Notes under the pieces: model-generated | The model's database searches: none | Told to the model about the DNA's origin: nothing | The model's input: only the letters and a program-made list of their open reading frames with translations | Source of the DNA: Agrypnia vestita | Taxonomy: Eukaryota; Arthropoda; Insecta; Trichoptera; Phryganeidae | DNA: 64,000 nucleotides | Assembly: GCA_016648135.1 (NCBI GenBank) | Contig: JADDOH010001563.1 | Location: 1-64,000, forward strand | Direction: 5' to 3' | Program-made: the position numbers and the translations under genes | Shown here: piece after piece, positions 42,795 through 54,517 of the stretch | Layout: the number at the start of each line of letters is the position of its first letter | How positions within the stretch are numbered: the first letter of the stretch is position 1

Positions 42795-43635
42795 TTTTAT
42801 TAATTATATTAATGTAAAAGCTAATTTTGGCATTGATAAATAAATGTTATATATAGTATAGTGGCGATCAATCTCGACTTACCTCTGTCGGGAAATCATT
42901 CGTTATAGAATTCCAAGATTTTGCGATTACCTAGAACGATGAATACTTCGTTGATTATTTCAGAGAAGCAACTCAACAGATTACCAGGCGGCTTTTGGCA
43001 GTACTCCTCGAAAGTGGATCCTCGCGCAAACAAAAGGGGTTTAGCTCGGTCTCCCAATATATCTTCCCACTATATTTTCTAATATTATATTTACAGTGAT
43101 GGTGAACTTAGAGTACGCGTGCTGCACATGGCACGTACAGCAATTCAGCTGGCACGTGAATGAATTACAGATTAAAAATTGAAAATTGTGATGTTCTCCT
43201 TCTTTGTGACAGGAGGAAAACTTTGTTGCTTCAGAAATCTAGTGAAACTCATTGTCTGCTTCCAGATACGTATTGGTTTACAGGTAATAGGCATTATGAC
43301 AGATTTCGAAATGATATTCTATATTGTAGGTACACGTCTAAGGTAACATTATTTCAGTAAAAAACTAAGTTTTTAAGCAATTAATTGCATTTTCATCTAC
43401 ATATTTTTAATTTCGCGCAAAAACGCCAGCTTTTTTGTCTGCGTGACGTCAAGCCTCAGTAAACATTGCATTGTGTCTATGGCAATGGTTCAAATACACG
43501 GTGATGGGTACTAACCGACGTTTCAGTTAAAATGGTGGATTGCACAATTTTATACTTTTATTTTATTGAAAATCGTATTAATCTCAATGTGTATATTAAA
43601 ACTGATTAATGTGTATATTAAAATTAATAAATTAA
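42795..43635. other. No feature identified
   Basis: Unassigned. A less AT-rich patch at 42860-43060 has no coding motif I recognise. Confidence 0.45.
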
Positions 43636-43639
43636 GGAT

Positions 43640-44050
43640 AAATTATAGAAGTATCACAGAGACGAAACTAATTTATATATGAGTAAAGTGGACGGAATTC
43701 TTTTATACAATGGCTCAGAGCTTACAACCTGTAGCTGGCTTAAGTGATCACTCTTCACAATGCAACGTTCACACATGTGTATTTATATATGTTTGACATC
43801 AGGAATCATTCATATATTTCTATGGTCTCTGCTAGAGACATCGGTTGTTTTTTTTTCTCATTAACATGTTAGTATACATAGCTTTCGTAACTGGTAATGA
43901 TATTTTATATTATCCTATAAGAGACTTCATTCCTCTTATATATTTCTCATACATAAATTAGCTTCGTCTCTGTGAGACTTTAATATATTTTATTTACTTA
44001 GTTAATTTATCATCCTTCTGGGGACAAAATCCATTAACTGTGTTCTCAGT
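43640..44050. mobile_element. 'TCACAGAGACGAA' MITE family, longest copy
   Basis: Inverted ends: TCACAGAGACGAAACTAATT at 43654 and AATTAGCTTCGTCTCTGTGA ending 43975. The match continues about 30 bp inward. The core includes CAGAGCTTACAACCTGTAGC and GGCTTAAGTGATCACTC. The downstream flank GGGGACAAAATCC, GTGTTCTC is shared with the copy at 4660-4900. Other partial copies are at 6985-7090, 51370-51400 and 56770-56910. Confidence 0.8.
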
Positions 44051-44054
44051 ACAT

Positions 44055-44435
44055 ACTTTCATATAAAGTATTGTTTAATAAATTAATCGATTTTGGCACG
44101 CGCACGTAACAAGATTTGTGATCGCTGGCTGCTATACCATCCTACCTATCAACAATATACATTTCTTTCACGATTACAGCCAACGCATTGCCTTCCTCGT
44201 GGGAATATTTGTTATTTTAACCATAAGCATATCACCATATCCCGGTTATTATATTTAAGTGATTCTGGCAGGGTAGATTTCTGGTGAAAATCCTTGTTAA
44301 ATTACAATTCAAATCTAAAATATTTTACCATTTATTGAAATTCCCTGTAAATAGATTTGTCCGAGAGAATTATTTGAGAACAAAGCCTACGCCCACACAC
44401 TGAAATCAATTCTTCAGAATAACTTATCACTCCGT
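44055..44435. other. No feature identified
   Basis: Unassigned sequence. The 64-codon frame at 44093-44287 has no recognisable motif. Confidence 0.4.
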
Positions 44436-44439
44436 TTCT

Positions 44440-44550
44440 CCGCGGACGTAGGAAGAGAGGATGGTGCGCCACACTATGTTGTTGGCAATTTTTGAGCCTC
44501 CATCTTGCAGTATCTGATTAAACTGGTCATACAAAGTCATTCGCGACTGT
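44440..44550 (-). pseudogene. Short LINE polymerase fragment (family 4-like)
   Basis: The minus strand reads LYDQFNQILQDGGSKIANN and IVWRTILSSYVRGE, resembling 'D.I...L..G.VKS..NRR' followed by 'WR.I.SAY' at the end of family 4 polymerases, with the intervening residues deleted. Short, so tentative. Confidence 0.4.
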
Positions 44551-44554
44551 TTTC

Positions 44555-46595
44555 TTTTTCTGCTCTTACAGATTAAGTTAGTTAGTTTTAATATCTTTCC
44601 TCTCGCTTTCTTGCAATCTGTGGCAGTGATTTCGTGAAAAAGGACGCAAATGCGTACCAGAAAATAAGACGCCGGGGAAGCGCGCGCAATTTCATTTGAT
44701 CAATGAGCGCGCTCAATGGAAAAAAATATCGTTTATAAACAAATCAATGTCCAGCAAAGACGCTTCCAACATTCCAACATTCAACGCTTCTGATTTGGTT
44801 TATATATTGCGCGTCTGGTGTCAAGCATGTGAATGTTGTAAATATGATATATATTGGCTTACATCTTCGAAACTATTCAATAAATACTTAAATTAAACCA
44901 TAACTTAATGATTTAAATTCTCAAATTTTAGGTAATTAATGTGATTATTTTTGAATATTTATTCAAAGTTTTCATACAATATGTATTGCGGCACACTAAC
45001 GCCATCTATGAAAATAAATAAAAACATATAATTGACAAAACACATTTCTAAATAAAAATGCACATTTAGATATACGGTACCTACCTAGTCTGGCAAAATT
45101 CAATAATAAATAAATGCACATATATTTTCTTTTCTTATATTTACTAATAAATAAATAAATAGGTATTAGCTTTTTAAAATTTTGATGTTAATTTCTGTTG
45201 CAGCTCAATTGATATTTTTAATTGTGAGATGTCAAATGTTACATATCATATGCGACTACTGTAAGGCTCACTCGTTTTTTTATTTATAATATTTTTGTTT
45301 TTATTAAAACTTACCCTAATTTTTAATATTTATAGATTATCCTAACGAAAACCCCTAGTATTGCTGTTTTAAAATTTTGAAACCGGTATTTATATCAAAA
45401 TAGTGATTAGATTCTATTAGATGGTTTGAAAATCCAGAAAAAATATAAAAAACAAAATTTAAGTATGGTTATAACAAATTTTTCATTATTTTATTCATAA
45501 AATGGTGCCACAAAGTGAATTTGAAAAATTTCAAGTAATAAAAATGAAAGATTAGGTACCATGTTATTATAATATTTAAATAAAATTTTCACCTTGTCTT
45601 AGATTCGTGCAGGCTGGAAATAGCACTTCTGTCTCGTCTTTGGTGATGCTATTTTTGACTGGTCCAACCCACAGATCGCTGCTCCAGCATCCAGCCCCCG
45701 GCGCGCCATATAATTGAAGTTTTAACCGAAATATGACACCCCGCACCCAATAAATCTCTCCCCTTCCCAATCTACCACTCCGCAACGCGCTCTGTTGTTT
45801 GTTTTCTTCTGTTTACTGCTTTTGATCTAAACATCTGCACAGTAACATACACGCAAGCGTATCTTTAGGCTAATCCTAAATAGACATCTTTGTTTTACGT
45901 TTATTGGAATAATAACATTACATTGTAATAATCCTCGATTTCAAATTCAACCACCCCGGAAGACATAAATTTAGGCAAAAATTGGGCGCAAAAATTTCTT
46001 ATAGAAATATGACTACTTTTTAAGTAGGACTTACACATTAGAGTACATATTGAACCATTAATTTATGTGAAAAAAATTGGAAGAGAAAAAAATGACTGAC
46101 ATGCAATTTTACACGGTGCAGGTTTATTATATGTTGTATTTATTTATAAATTAAATTTCTGGTAGTTAACAATAAATAAATAAATTATTTAATCATCTGA
46201 ACCACTTAATATATTTTTTTAATACTTTCATTGTCAAATGTGATAGACAAATCACTTGTGAAATAAGATTACTTGGAGGTTCCATTTTTGGTAACTAAGC
46301 AATTTGAATTCATCAAACCGTTTTGTACCAAAAAACTGGTTATTTGGACTATTTTAAAACCAACAACCAGATTTTTTTTAAACCACTTTGTTTTTGCTGT
46401 TTATAGGAATATGTCTACTTAACTTTGGCCATTATATTTAATATGATGGTTTTAGGCACTTAATTTTCCACCTTTCTTATATTCAATGTTTTATTTCTCG
46501 CCTTGATATTTTTCTTGAAATAACCTTTACTATGTTTTATTCAAAAAAAAATTTTTTTTCTTGCTTAAATGTAGGTACCAATTAATTACCACGGC
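44555..46595. other. Unassigned interval
   Basis: About 2 kb. It contains a GC-rich patch at 44660-44715 and a 69-codon minus-strand frame at 45785-45576 in another GC-richer patch, neither with a recognisable domain. AT-rich remainder. Confidence 0.45.
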
Positions 46596-46599
46596 GTTT

Positions 46600-46845
46600 C
46601 CCAGGAGGCCAGTTAAAACGCCACACTATTATGACCTGGCATACCACTATTGACTCGTCAACTTGCACCCTCTTTGGTTGTTGAAGCTGATAATAAGGCC
46701 ATCCCCCAATATTTGATTTAGCTGGTCAATACTCATAAATGTTCTTTACCACCCTTTCCTCACTCATCCGTTCAACAAACCAAACCATCTCAGCGAACCT
46801 TTATTTATTCTGTATTCTACGCCAAAGCCAGCATTTCTGAATTTT
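46600..46845 (-). pseudogene. LINE polymerase C-terminal relic (family 4)
   Basis: The minus strand gives EMVWFVERMSEERVVKNIYE, a degenerate linker, QVDESIVVCQV and VWRFNWPPGKRRGN. The order matches 'WFGHVERMSEER.VK.IYE', 'VDEAR.VC.DR..W', then the PPGK-type end. Stops present. It abuts PLE copy 4 directly. Confidence 0.6.
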
Positions 46846-46847
46846 CA

Positions 46848-47031
46848 AATCATTTATTAGAAAATGATCACGGTTTTGATAAAAATTTAGGACTTTCTAT
46901 TTTACACATAAATAATTTTGGTCTGAAATTGAATAGTTTAGAATCATTAGAAATTAGTAAAGCGTGTAAAAATAAACAAAATATTTTTAATAATCAATTA
47001 AATTTAACAACTAGTCCATTCAAAATTTTTT
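46848..47031 (+). pseudogene. Penelope-like element GIY-YIG C-terminus (copy 4)
   Basis: An uninterrupted frame of about 60 codons: EFSNHLLENDHGFDKNLGLS, ILHINNFGLKLNSLESLEIS, KACKNKQNIFNNQLNLTTSP, FKIFSQ and a stop. It covers the second half of the PLE GIY-YIG domain to the natural C-terminus and is the best-preserved copy here. It is truncated at the 5' side by, or joined to, the minus-strand LINE relic. A 3' region of about 260 bp follows, including a hammerhead-like motif and a tail block shared with 37905-38015. Confidence 0.85.
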
Positions 47032-47149
47032 CCCAATAACTTTGTGTAATCAAGAACTTTAGCAATAATATTTAAAAATATTTTTTTTAATAATTTAGAA
47101 AACCAAAAAACAAAAGAAATCATTCATTTTTGATATTTTGACATTTATA

Positions 47150-47195
47150 AAGCTGCCTGACGATAGAAAGGTTTTTCCGAAACCCGTAGGTGTAA
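47150..47195 (+). ncRNA. PLE-associated hammerhead-like motif, partly decayed
   Basis: CTGACGA at 47157-47163, two extra bases, GAAA/TTTC helix II, then GAAAC at 47179-47183, CCGT, A, G. Mini-helix III would be ACCCGU (from an ACCGGU palindrome). Helix I pairing is weak beyond the first pair. It sits 120 bp after the GIY-YIG stop, the same spacing as in copy 3. Confidence 0.5.
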
Positions 47196-47294
47196 TTAAT
47201 TAATATAAGTATAAGTACATTAAAAAAAATACTAAAATTATTTTTTATTAATGTCAATGTACAAAGTTGCTCAACCAATTGAAAAAAAAGAAAA

Positions 47295-48315
47295 CTTCTA
47301 ATTCGTTCATTCACCATTACATCGTAGAAAGATTTCGTACGCACACGTCTAAGTGATACTCCGATATAATAAATTATTAATACATGTATTTTAGACACAA
47401 TAATAATAATAACGCGGATAAATGTCACATCACATCATTTATACATTTTAAACATATCAACATCTAATTAAATATCATATTTTAATTATTTATTTTTTCA
47501 ATAAATAACTGTACTGTACCTGTAGTGAAGGTATACCTACCTAATTTGAATAAATAAACAAAGACAAATAAAACATTAAAAAAATATTTAATTTATCAAA
47601 ATATATGTTTGCTGTTATTTTTAACAAATTACATAGTAACGTAACACAACTCTTATTAACAAAACTTATTTACACAACAAAAAGTGTTATGTAAATAAAA
47701 TAGTTTTTTTTTTAACTATTTTAATGTTTTATATTTGAGATTGATGACAGTCTGTCAATAACGACGGGCAAAAATTTTGTTTTTTAATTTATATACCTAC
47801 AATTGGTATCGAATCAAATTGATATTGAACATGTGGGGTGTACTTGGAGGTACGCACATTCGTTGGATACGCAAATATCAATTGATCAATTTACAAAAAA
47901 ATGTTTCATCCAGAGAATAATATTTTTTCATATCCAGTCGAATGGTAAAGTGCCATACGACATACGACATTATAAATATATATTTTACTCAAAATATCCG
48001 TGCGTACACGGCTTATGTTATTAAAAGCTTATTTTAGTATTTCATTGAATTCACAGTGTTATTATTTTTTTAATTTTGACTTAAATCGATTTTAGGGATA
48101 AAATAACTAATTTTGTCGCCAGAAAGTTTCACTCGTCTTCAGTAATGCTTTACACGCTGTTTTATATTGCACGGATTCATATTTATAGCTATTTATTTGC
48201 CAGGTTATCTGGCTTTCGCTGCTGTCGAAACAGGACTAAACTGAACGCAATTTGCAAGCACTCGATTTCTCGAATCTTCTGGTATATTTCTAGATGTTTT
48301 TAAAACATTCTAAAG
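47295..48315. other. No feature identified
   Basis: About 1 kb of AT-rich unassigned sequence. Confidence 0.5.
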
Positions 48316-48319
48316 CTGT

Positions 48320-48395
48320 TAGGAAACTAAACGAAGCTAAACTAGGAAACTAAAGGAGACTAAACTGGGAAACTAAAGGAAGCTAAACTGTTCGG
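48320..48395. repeat. Short tandem repeat, 'AGGAAACTAAA' unit
   Basis: TTAGGAAACTAAACGAAGCT, AAACTAGGAAACTAAAGGAG, ACTAAACTGGGAAACTAAAG and GAAGCTAAACTG make three copies of a unit of about 24 bp. Confidence 0.8.
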
Positions 48396-49029
48396 AAACC
48401 TTCGATTATATTCAGTTCTCCTGGATTTTAAAATTCGTGACAGTACGTGACAGTAAATTTGTGACATAAAAAAAATTAATGAAAGATCAAAGAAATGATT
48501 GTTTCCGAATCTAATTCTTCGAATATATATACTTAATTGGTTTTATAAAATTTTTCATTTATTTTGATTAATTCTACCCAATTAAGGAAGATTTTAAATG
48601 ATGGAGTGACTTTGGCATAAATTAATTTGACATTACGTTTGAAAATCTTAGTACATACAAAAAAATCCTTATTTTCTTTTTATACTTGCTCCTTATACTT
48701 TAGTTACCTAGAATACAATAAAATTTAATTATTTATTTTATCATATTTAATCATGAAATACCTACATACCTACTTACCCCCAAAATAATAATAATTTCGA
48801 ATGTCCGCCAGTAATTTCCTATCCAATAACTGAATTCATCCCATTTTCAAAATTATTGTTAATAAAATGAAAACATTGACTTAATTAATGCTTTATAAAA
48901 AAATATGCTGAATTAGGTATTTTGGAATTTTAAAATTTCTTAAATATATGTCAGTTTCATAAAAATTAAAAAAAATGATTGCATCTATCACTACATCGCA
49001 TAGGTATGTCATTGGTATTTATCATTAAT

Positions 49030-49180
49030 TAAAATATATAATTCTTTATGTAACAATGTACGTCACTAACGCTAACAAATGGGGAAGAAAAAAATGGTAA
49101 GGTGTATAAAATGAGGTAGAAAAAAATGTGTAATTCTCTATGTAACATTATCCATCACTAACGTTGTCAAGACGTTACGC
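49030..49180. repeat. Two-copy tandem repeat, about 90 bp
   Basis: TAATTCTTTATGTAACAATG with CGTCACTAACG recurs as TAATTCTCTATGTAACATTA with CCATCACTAACG. Between them, GTAGAAAAAAATGTG and GGAAGAAAAAAATGG are also related. Confidence 0.65.
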
Positions 49181-49184
49181 TATC

Positions 49185-49975
49185 CTTGACAGCACTGTTC
49201 TGACAGTCTTAACTGACTGCTAAAATTAGATAAAACTGTATAGATAAAATAACAACATTATGAATGGTCATAATGTAAAATAATAAATATAATATTCTTA
49301 AATTAAGTTAATTTTTTAATTAATCACGAGCATTCACCTTAAATGATTAGCATTTGAGAGAATCGAGGGATAAAGATCAGAATAATTGGCGAAAAATTAC
49401 AATGACAATGGGAATATTTCTTGCTGATTTTAATACACAGGCAACATTCATTATCGTTATATTTGAAATAATTTTATTTCAGCCCTCCCTGAGTTGAGCG
49501 TGATTAAATAATAGGATAGATTATTCATACAGAAGGCCCCCGCATTTAACAATACCCGCAAAACTAAGATTCTCAACTCGAACGCCTTTATTGTAATATT
49601 ATTTATAAAAATACGTTAACAAAACTAATTATTTGGATTATGTTGGTGGATTAATAAGTAAGTACCATTTTACAAGTAAAACTGAAATTTTAACCTGGTA
49701 CAAGTAACACATTAAAAAAAACGAGACTTTGATTCGCGTAAATACAAGAACTTGTGAACAGAAATGCATATAAAAATTGCAATTGTGTCCTTAGAACAAA
49801 CATTTAAAAATACTGCTAAGAATACATTGTGGTCTATAAAAGGAAGTAATATATTAAAAATAATAATTCTAATGCGTATTCTAGAGTATATGTTAAACAA
49901 TTCGGAAGAATATCATATGCATACATTAAAAAGAATATTGTTTAATATTCCACACTAATAATTATGATGAATACA
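49185..49975. other. No feature identified
   Basis: AT-rich, unassigned. Overlapping short frames on both strands at 49712-49958 have no recognisable motif. Confidence 0.45.
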
Positions 49976-49984
49976 CAAATTAGC

Positions 49985-50095
49985 TTTCACGCTTGCTGCT
50001 AGGCCCTGCGAGTGGTTGTGGTGGCTACAACTTTCAAGTATAGCTTGCTGCTAGGACCAGCGGGCTACTATGGAGGCCGCAGCTGTACTTTAAAT
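49985..50095. repeat. Two-copy direct repeat, 'GCTTGCTGCTAGG' unit
   Basis: CTTGCTGCTAGGCCCTGCGA (with GTGGTGGCTACAACTT) and CTTGCTGCTAGGACCAGCGG (with ATGGAGGCCGCAGCTG) are tandem, about 57 bp apart. They lie just beyond the 3' end of the minus-strand LINE. Confidence 0.65.
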
Positions 50096-50099
50096 AATT

Positions 50100-50930
50100 G
50101 CAAAATTCTTCTTCTTCTGGTTCATCTAGGACTGCGTCCTGTCATTGCTCGGAGCCTGTTCCTGGGATACAGATATCCAGCTATCTCACCATCTTTTATG
50201 CGGTCTTTCTGGGAGTCTGGTACCTGACGGCAGCTTTTTCGCTGCTACGCTCACCACTCTCTTGGAACAAGCTCTCTCCACATGATATCTCCAGTAACGT
50301 CTTTTAGATCTTCCCCATTGGACAATATCCTCGACGTCGCAAGTCCTTCATATTTCGGAATTCCTTACAATGGGTCGGAGAGTCTTCACCTCAATTGTTC
50401 TCAGGAGATTTTTAATTTTGGTAATTTCAGCCCTTGTCTCGATACCGTACGTCATGATTGTGCGGACCCAGGTCTTACATATTTTACATGTGGTCGTTTC
50501 TCCAGGCAGCATTTCCCAAGCATCCAACAACAGTTGCGGCTTTGTTGGCTTGCTCTCTTACTTCTTCGAAGAGGTCGTTACTGCTGGAAATCTCGAAACC
50601 CAAGTACTTGAAGCCCACTACTTGCTTTATCGTCAATTACAAGCTTGCATCTCTCTGGCTGTTTCGATGTCACCATGCTCTTAGTCTTATCTACGGAGAT
50701 TTCCATGTTAAATCTTTGTGGATGTATGTGCAGAAATTTTTGAAGATTGTCTTTGGAGTTGGCTATTAATACAGCATCATCAGCATAACATATTATATCT
50801 ATCTCTTTATCTCCCATGTTGTAGCCTAGATTCATAGATTTGACATCTTCTATTAGCTTATCCATGATGATATTGAATATGAAGGGGCTCGAGCTATCTC
50901 CCTGTCTCTGCCTACTGCGGCTGGGATTTC
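50100..50930 (-). pseudogene. LINE reverse transcriptase with YADD active site (family 2)
   Basis: Read from about 50930 down: RQGDSSSPFIFNIIMDKLIE, then NLGYNMGDKEIDIICYADDA, VLIANSKDNLQKFLHIHPQR, FNMEISVDKTKSMVTSK, then after a shift CKTWVRTIMTYGIETRAEIT, NLLRTIEVKTLRPIVRNSEI, a stop, DVEDIVQWGRSKRRYW. These are the palm motifs 'G.RQGD.LSP..F', 'YADD' and 'N..K.K.M', followed by the thumb and C-terminal linker of a non-LTR reverse transcriptase. YADD holds two of the catalytic aspartates. Stops and at least one shift make it dead. It is the only copy in this window that reaches back into the palm. Confidence 0.9.
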
Positions 50931-50934
50931 TTTC

Positions 50935-52105
50935 GGTAGATTACTGTTTACATTTATGCGCATTTTATTGTAATATTAAAAATTGTGAAGTTATCTGTAA
51001 TATATTGGCTTCAAAATTGAAAATGCATCAAATTTGTGTAAAATACTATAAAAACTGAAAATACATTTGCTTACGATACTTGACACGGAAGGTCGATTTA
51101 TTTAGTATCTTTAACTGTTTATTTTATTTATATACACGTTTTTTAGTTCCTACTATTCATCATGCATAAACAAATGTATTTTCATGAAAATCCAAAAAAG
51201 ATGACAAAGTTGTATTATGAAAATCGACTAATAGGTTTCCCCAGGGTAAAAACTTTTCAAGCTTAACTCGGCGCTTGTGCTATGAATATTAGATGATTAG
51301 ATTTAATCAAGATATAGAAAATAAGCTATTTCTTATTTAAAAATGGCATGAAATTCTTTTTGAGTGATTATAGGGCTTACGACCTATCATATGGCTGGCT
51401 TCTATTTTTTATTTCATGTCAGTATCGATAAATCGGCGTTTATTGAACAAAATACAATACATTTCTTAATAAATACGTATATAATATAAACAAATATAGG
51501 CTTAAGTGATACCTTTACAAAATTTAACGTTCAGCATGATACAATACCACATCTATCCAAAAAAAAATATTGAACATTCTCAACATATTCTGAATAATTA
51601 GGTCTGTTTCAATTCGCGCCAAAGCATACGCCCGATTACAAAGCCAGAATGGCTAAGGGGTGTTTTGAAAATATATTTTATCATATCGTCATATTATTTT
51701 TTTACGTATTTTTACCAAGCTTGACCATTTGTTATAGCAGCGACAGAATATACTTTTTTCCATGCTGTGAATCGCGAGTTATTAAACGATTTGAACGAAA
51801 ATAAGACGATATCTTTCGATATTTAAAATACTATACTACTACAGATATGCACATATAATCATTAAACAATAATGTATTGTAACGAAATGGTTGGCAGAAG
51901 GAATTTCGCACTGCCCGAATTCCTTGTAGTATGTCACTTTGAAACAACATTATAGAAAGCTCAAGAACAACCTAAGATTATCTACAACATTCGGGAGACA
52001 CCTGGAACAGCAAAGAAGCAAGGGAAACCTTCTCTTAAATATTAGAAATTAAAGTGATGTTCTCGAAGATTCGAAAAAGTAACGTGATTGCGTTTAAATA
52101 GTGGG
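50935..52105. other. No firm feature
   Basis: AT-rich. At 51370-51400 AGGGCTTACGACC and GGCTGGCTT match the core of the TCACAGAGACGAA MITE family, but the ends are lost. Confidence 0.4.
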
Positions 52106-52110
52106 TCTAA

Positions 52111-52192
52111 GGCCCGAAAATGTAAATTTTACTGCAAATTACGCTTTAAAAGTACGCTTTAGCTTTGTTATTGACTCTGTATTCGGGCCTAG
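52111..52192. mobile_element. 82-bp 'AGGCCCGAA' MITE, copy 2
   Basis: Ends AGGCCCGAA and TTCGGGCCT are exact inverses at 52111 and 52192. The interior CAAATTACGCTTTAAAAGTA is related in inverse to the element at 4503-4605. Among the smallest bounded elements in the window. Confidence 0.75.
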
Positions 52193-52439
52193 GCCAAGGC
52201 GCGTCAATGTTGTTTGACATTTCTATCGGTGCGAAATAAGCCGTGGAGGCCAGTCGTTAGATATTCGGAGTGATAGATATTAAGCGAAATAATCGAATGA
52301 AGTACCTAACTATATTTTTTATTATTATTTATTTATTAACGATAGAAGGAAAATTGCTAACCTCGTATAACTGTATAAAATCGTAAATAATTATTACAAC
52401 AAAGCTCTTCTGGACGAATTCGGTCGTTTATAATTGGTT

Positions 52440-52700
52440 ATTAATGTCATGTCTATCTCTTGTTTTTAGATTTTTGAATTTTACATTTCATTTTATTTTA
52501 CTGTCATTTTTATTGCTTCTTGATTTTTAGATTTGATTTGTTTACAATTATTTCATTTTGTTGTAATTTTGTTGCTTCTTGAATTTCAGACATAATTATT
52601 TTAATTTGTTGTAGTTTTATTTATTGTTGACTTTCATATTAGATTTGATAACTATTATTTCATTTGATGTAATTTTGTTATACTTTATGTTAAGTAATGT
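52440..52700. repeat. Degenerate T-rich tandem repeat, about 65-bp unit
   Basis: TATTTCATTTTGTTGTAATT and TTGTTGCTTCTTGAATTTCA recur in four diverged copies (for example TTATTGCTTCTTGATTTTTA near 52512, ATTTCATTTGATGTAATTTT near 52657). Strongly T-rich on the plus strand. Confidence 0.7.
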
Positions 52701-52839
52701 TTTATTTTTCTTTATATATCACTTTATTAGTTGTTTTTGATAGAATTATACCTTATCTCCTTTTTTTATTATTACCTTTCAATCTAAACATGTTTATATA
52801 TATTGTTTTTTTAATGGTACGTTGTACCGTGTATTAATT

Positions 52840-52960
52840 AAATAAATAAATAAATTAACGCCCTATAGGGCTTTTACAATAAATAGATAGGTAAGTGTAC
52901 ATTAACATAATATATAGATAGTTTGAAGAGAAAAAAACAATAACATGTAAACATAATAAT
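52840..52960 (+). repeat. 'AACGCCCTATAGG' retroposon-like tail, copy 2
   Basis: AAATAAATAAATAAATTAAC then GCCCTATAGGGCTTTTACAA, matching 27965-28070. Confidence 0.5.
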
Positions 52961-52964
52961 GATA

Positions 52965-53848
52965 TTATAGAAATATACTTCTATAAATAATATAAAGATA
53001 AAAATATATAAAGATAATTATAATATAAGGTAAAAAGCAAGTAAGTTGGTATGTAAAAAGCAGAAGCACAAGAAAAACAGTATATGCGAGAGTTGCATTA
53101 AATTTTCTAGTTAAGTGATAAATAAAGTGTTACCCAGCGATGATAAAGAGTTCATAATCGAGTGATAAGTTGCGAAATAGTGTGAATTCAAGAATACCGT
53201 GTTAAAGTAATTTGTGTTATTAAGTGACTTTGTCCATTTCATAATTGATTATTCATTAATTAATAAATCGCTTATTATTTTACAGCGTTTTCAATACAGC
53301 CTCCCGTAGAACTGAGCCACGGCAATCGGTGGGAGCCAATTGCTTTTTGCTAGTTCAAAATAGCTACCATAATCCTTGTTTATTCAACTGTGAAGCTTTG
53401 TTGCTTCGCCTGAGGTGTATGAATATACACAGGACATATTGTAGAATGAAAGGAACTATTTGTGTGTATTTATTGAACTGGAAACACTCAAAGTGTGGCC
53501 GTAGCATGCTTCCGTCTCTCAACAACCGTTTGGATACAATCACATCACACTAGTGATGTGCTTAACCTTCATTGTGTGTGTGTGATTGTGCGACTGGTTT
53601 TCGAATATAACAAACATCGGTAGGTATTTAACTGATGTCTGATGTACATATTGAATTGCGAAAAATCAGTTACCGATCAGAAATATATCTCAAATATCAG
53701 TTAAACAGCCAATCCGCTATATTAATATCATGGTTACTTTAATCTATGTACTGGTCTTTTATTCGTCTCAAGATCAAACTATCTATTAGAAAAAAATGGA
53801 AACAATGTACAGCAGATTAGGAGCTAGAGCATGAAAAGTTATTTTTAA
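52965..53848. other. No feature identified
   Basis: About 880 bases, unassigned. The 74-codon frame at 53329-53553 lacks a recognisable motif. Confidence 0.45.
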
Positions 53849-53851
53849 AAA

Positions 53852-54170
53852 AGTAACCCATAAAAACCAAGTTTTTATTATACTCCCTTTCTCATAGGTT
53901 TCGCGCCTACCGCAGGCGTCGGGCTCATTACTCATTTGTATTGATTCTAATTCGAAAAAACCATTAAAATTTCAAAAATCCAAAATTATACTTTAATTAT
54001 TATTTTTGTAACGAAAATTTATTAGATCATTTTTGTCATCGCCACGAGTCTGCCTGCAAAGTTTCAGCTCGATTTGATCACGAAAAAAGGATACAAAATC
54101 GATCCAAAGTTTATTCGGCAGACAAACGACAAGCAGACAAGCCGACAAGCAGACGCTACGAGTAATAAGA
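53852..54170 (+). mobile_element. 'TACTCCCTTTCTC' MITE family, copy F
   Basis: Starts AACCCATAAAAACCAAG, TACTCCCTTTCTCAT, and includes GGTTTCGCGCCTACCGCAGG, TCGCCACGAGTCTGCCTGC and CGACAAGCAGACGCTACGAG. The final GGGAGTA is lost. Confidence 0.85.
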
Positions 54171-54216
54171 GGCATTTATAAACAGTGGTCGTAGATCGGC
54201 AGAAAATAAAATATTG

Positions 54217-54400
54217 AGGTATTTAAATTAAACGGATATTTTATGCAAACCTAATTACATTTTTTCAAACCGGATATTTTGAACGAACCGTACGAATGTG
54301 TAAAAGATTCGATTCTCGACGTTTCGCGGGAGTCATATTACAGCGTCTTCAGGAGAGTGCCCTAGTTCGTATTAAATATCCGTTTTATTTCAATACTTAA
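54217..54400. mobile_element. Foldback element around a hammerhead motif
   Basis: GTATTTAAATTAAACGGATA at 54217 and ATATCCGTTTTATTTCAATAC ending near 54398 are inverted copies. The interior holds the hammerhead-like motif at 54309-54370. Short, non-coding. Confidence 0.6.
54309..54370 (-). ncRNA. Hammerhead-like motif with intact core boxes
   Basis: Minus strand: TCTC, CTGAAGA, extra C, helix II GC.G/C.GC with one mismatch around a long loop, GAAAC, GTC as ACGU plus C, then GAGAATC. Helix I has four perfect pairs (TCTC/GAGA). CUGANGA and GAAAC are both intact. Helix II is the weak point. Confidence 0.5.
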
Positions 54401-54517
54401 ATTTTTCAAACGACCGTATTACAAATCTAACATTTTTAAAATAAAATATTTTGATATCTTCATAGAGATTAATAGAGATTTGAACATAATTTTTTGTTAC
54501 ATTGATTAATTTAACGT

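Noticed and set aside
50012..50769. Several plus-strand frames of 60-109 codons
   Set aside because: Antisense of the minus-strand reverse transcriptase with YADD.
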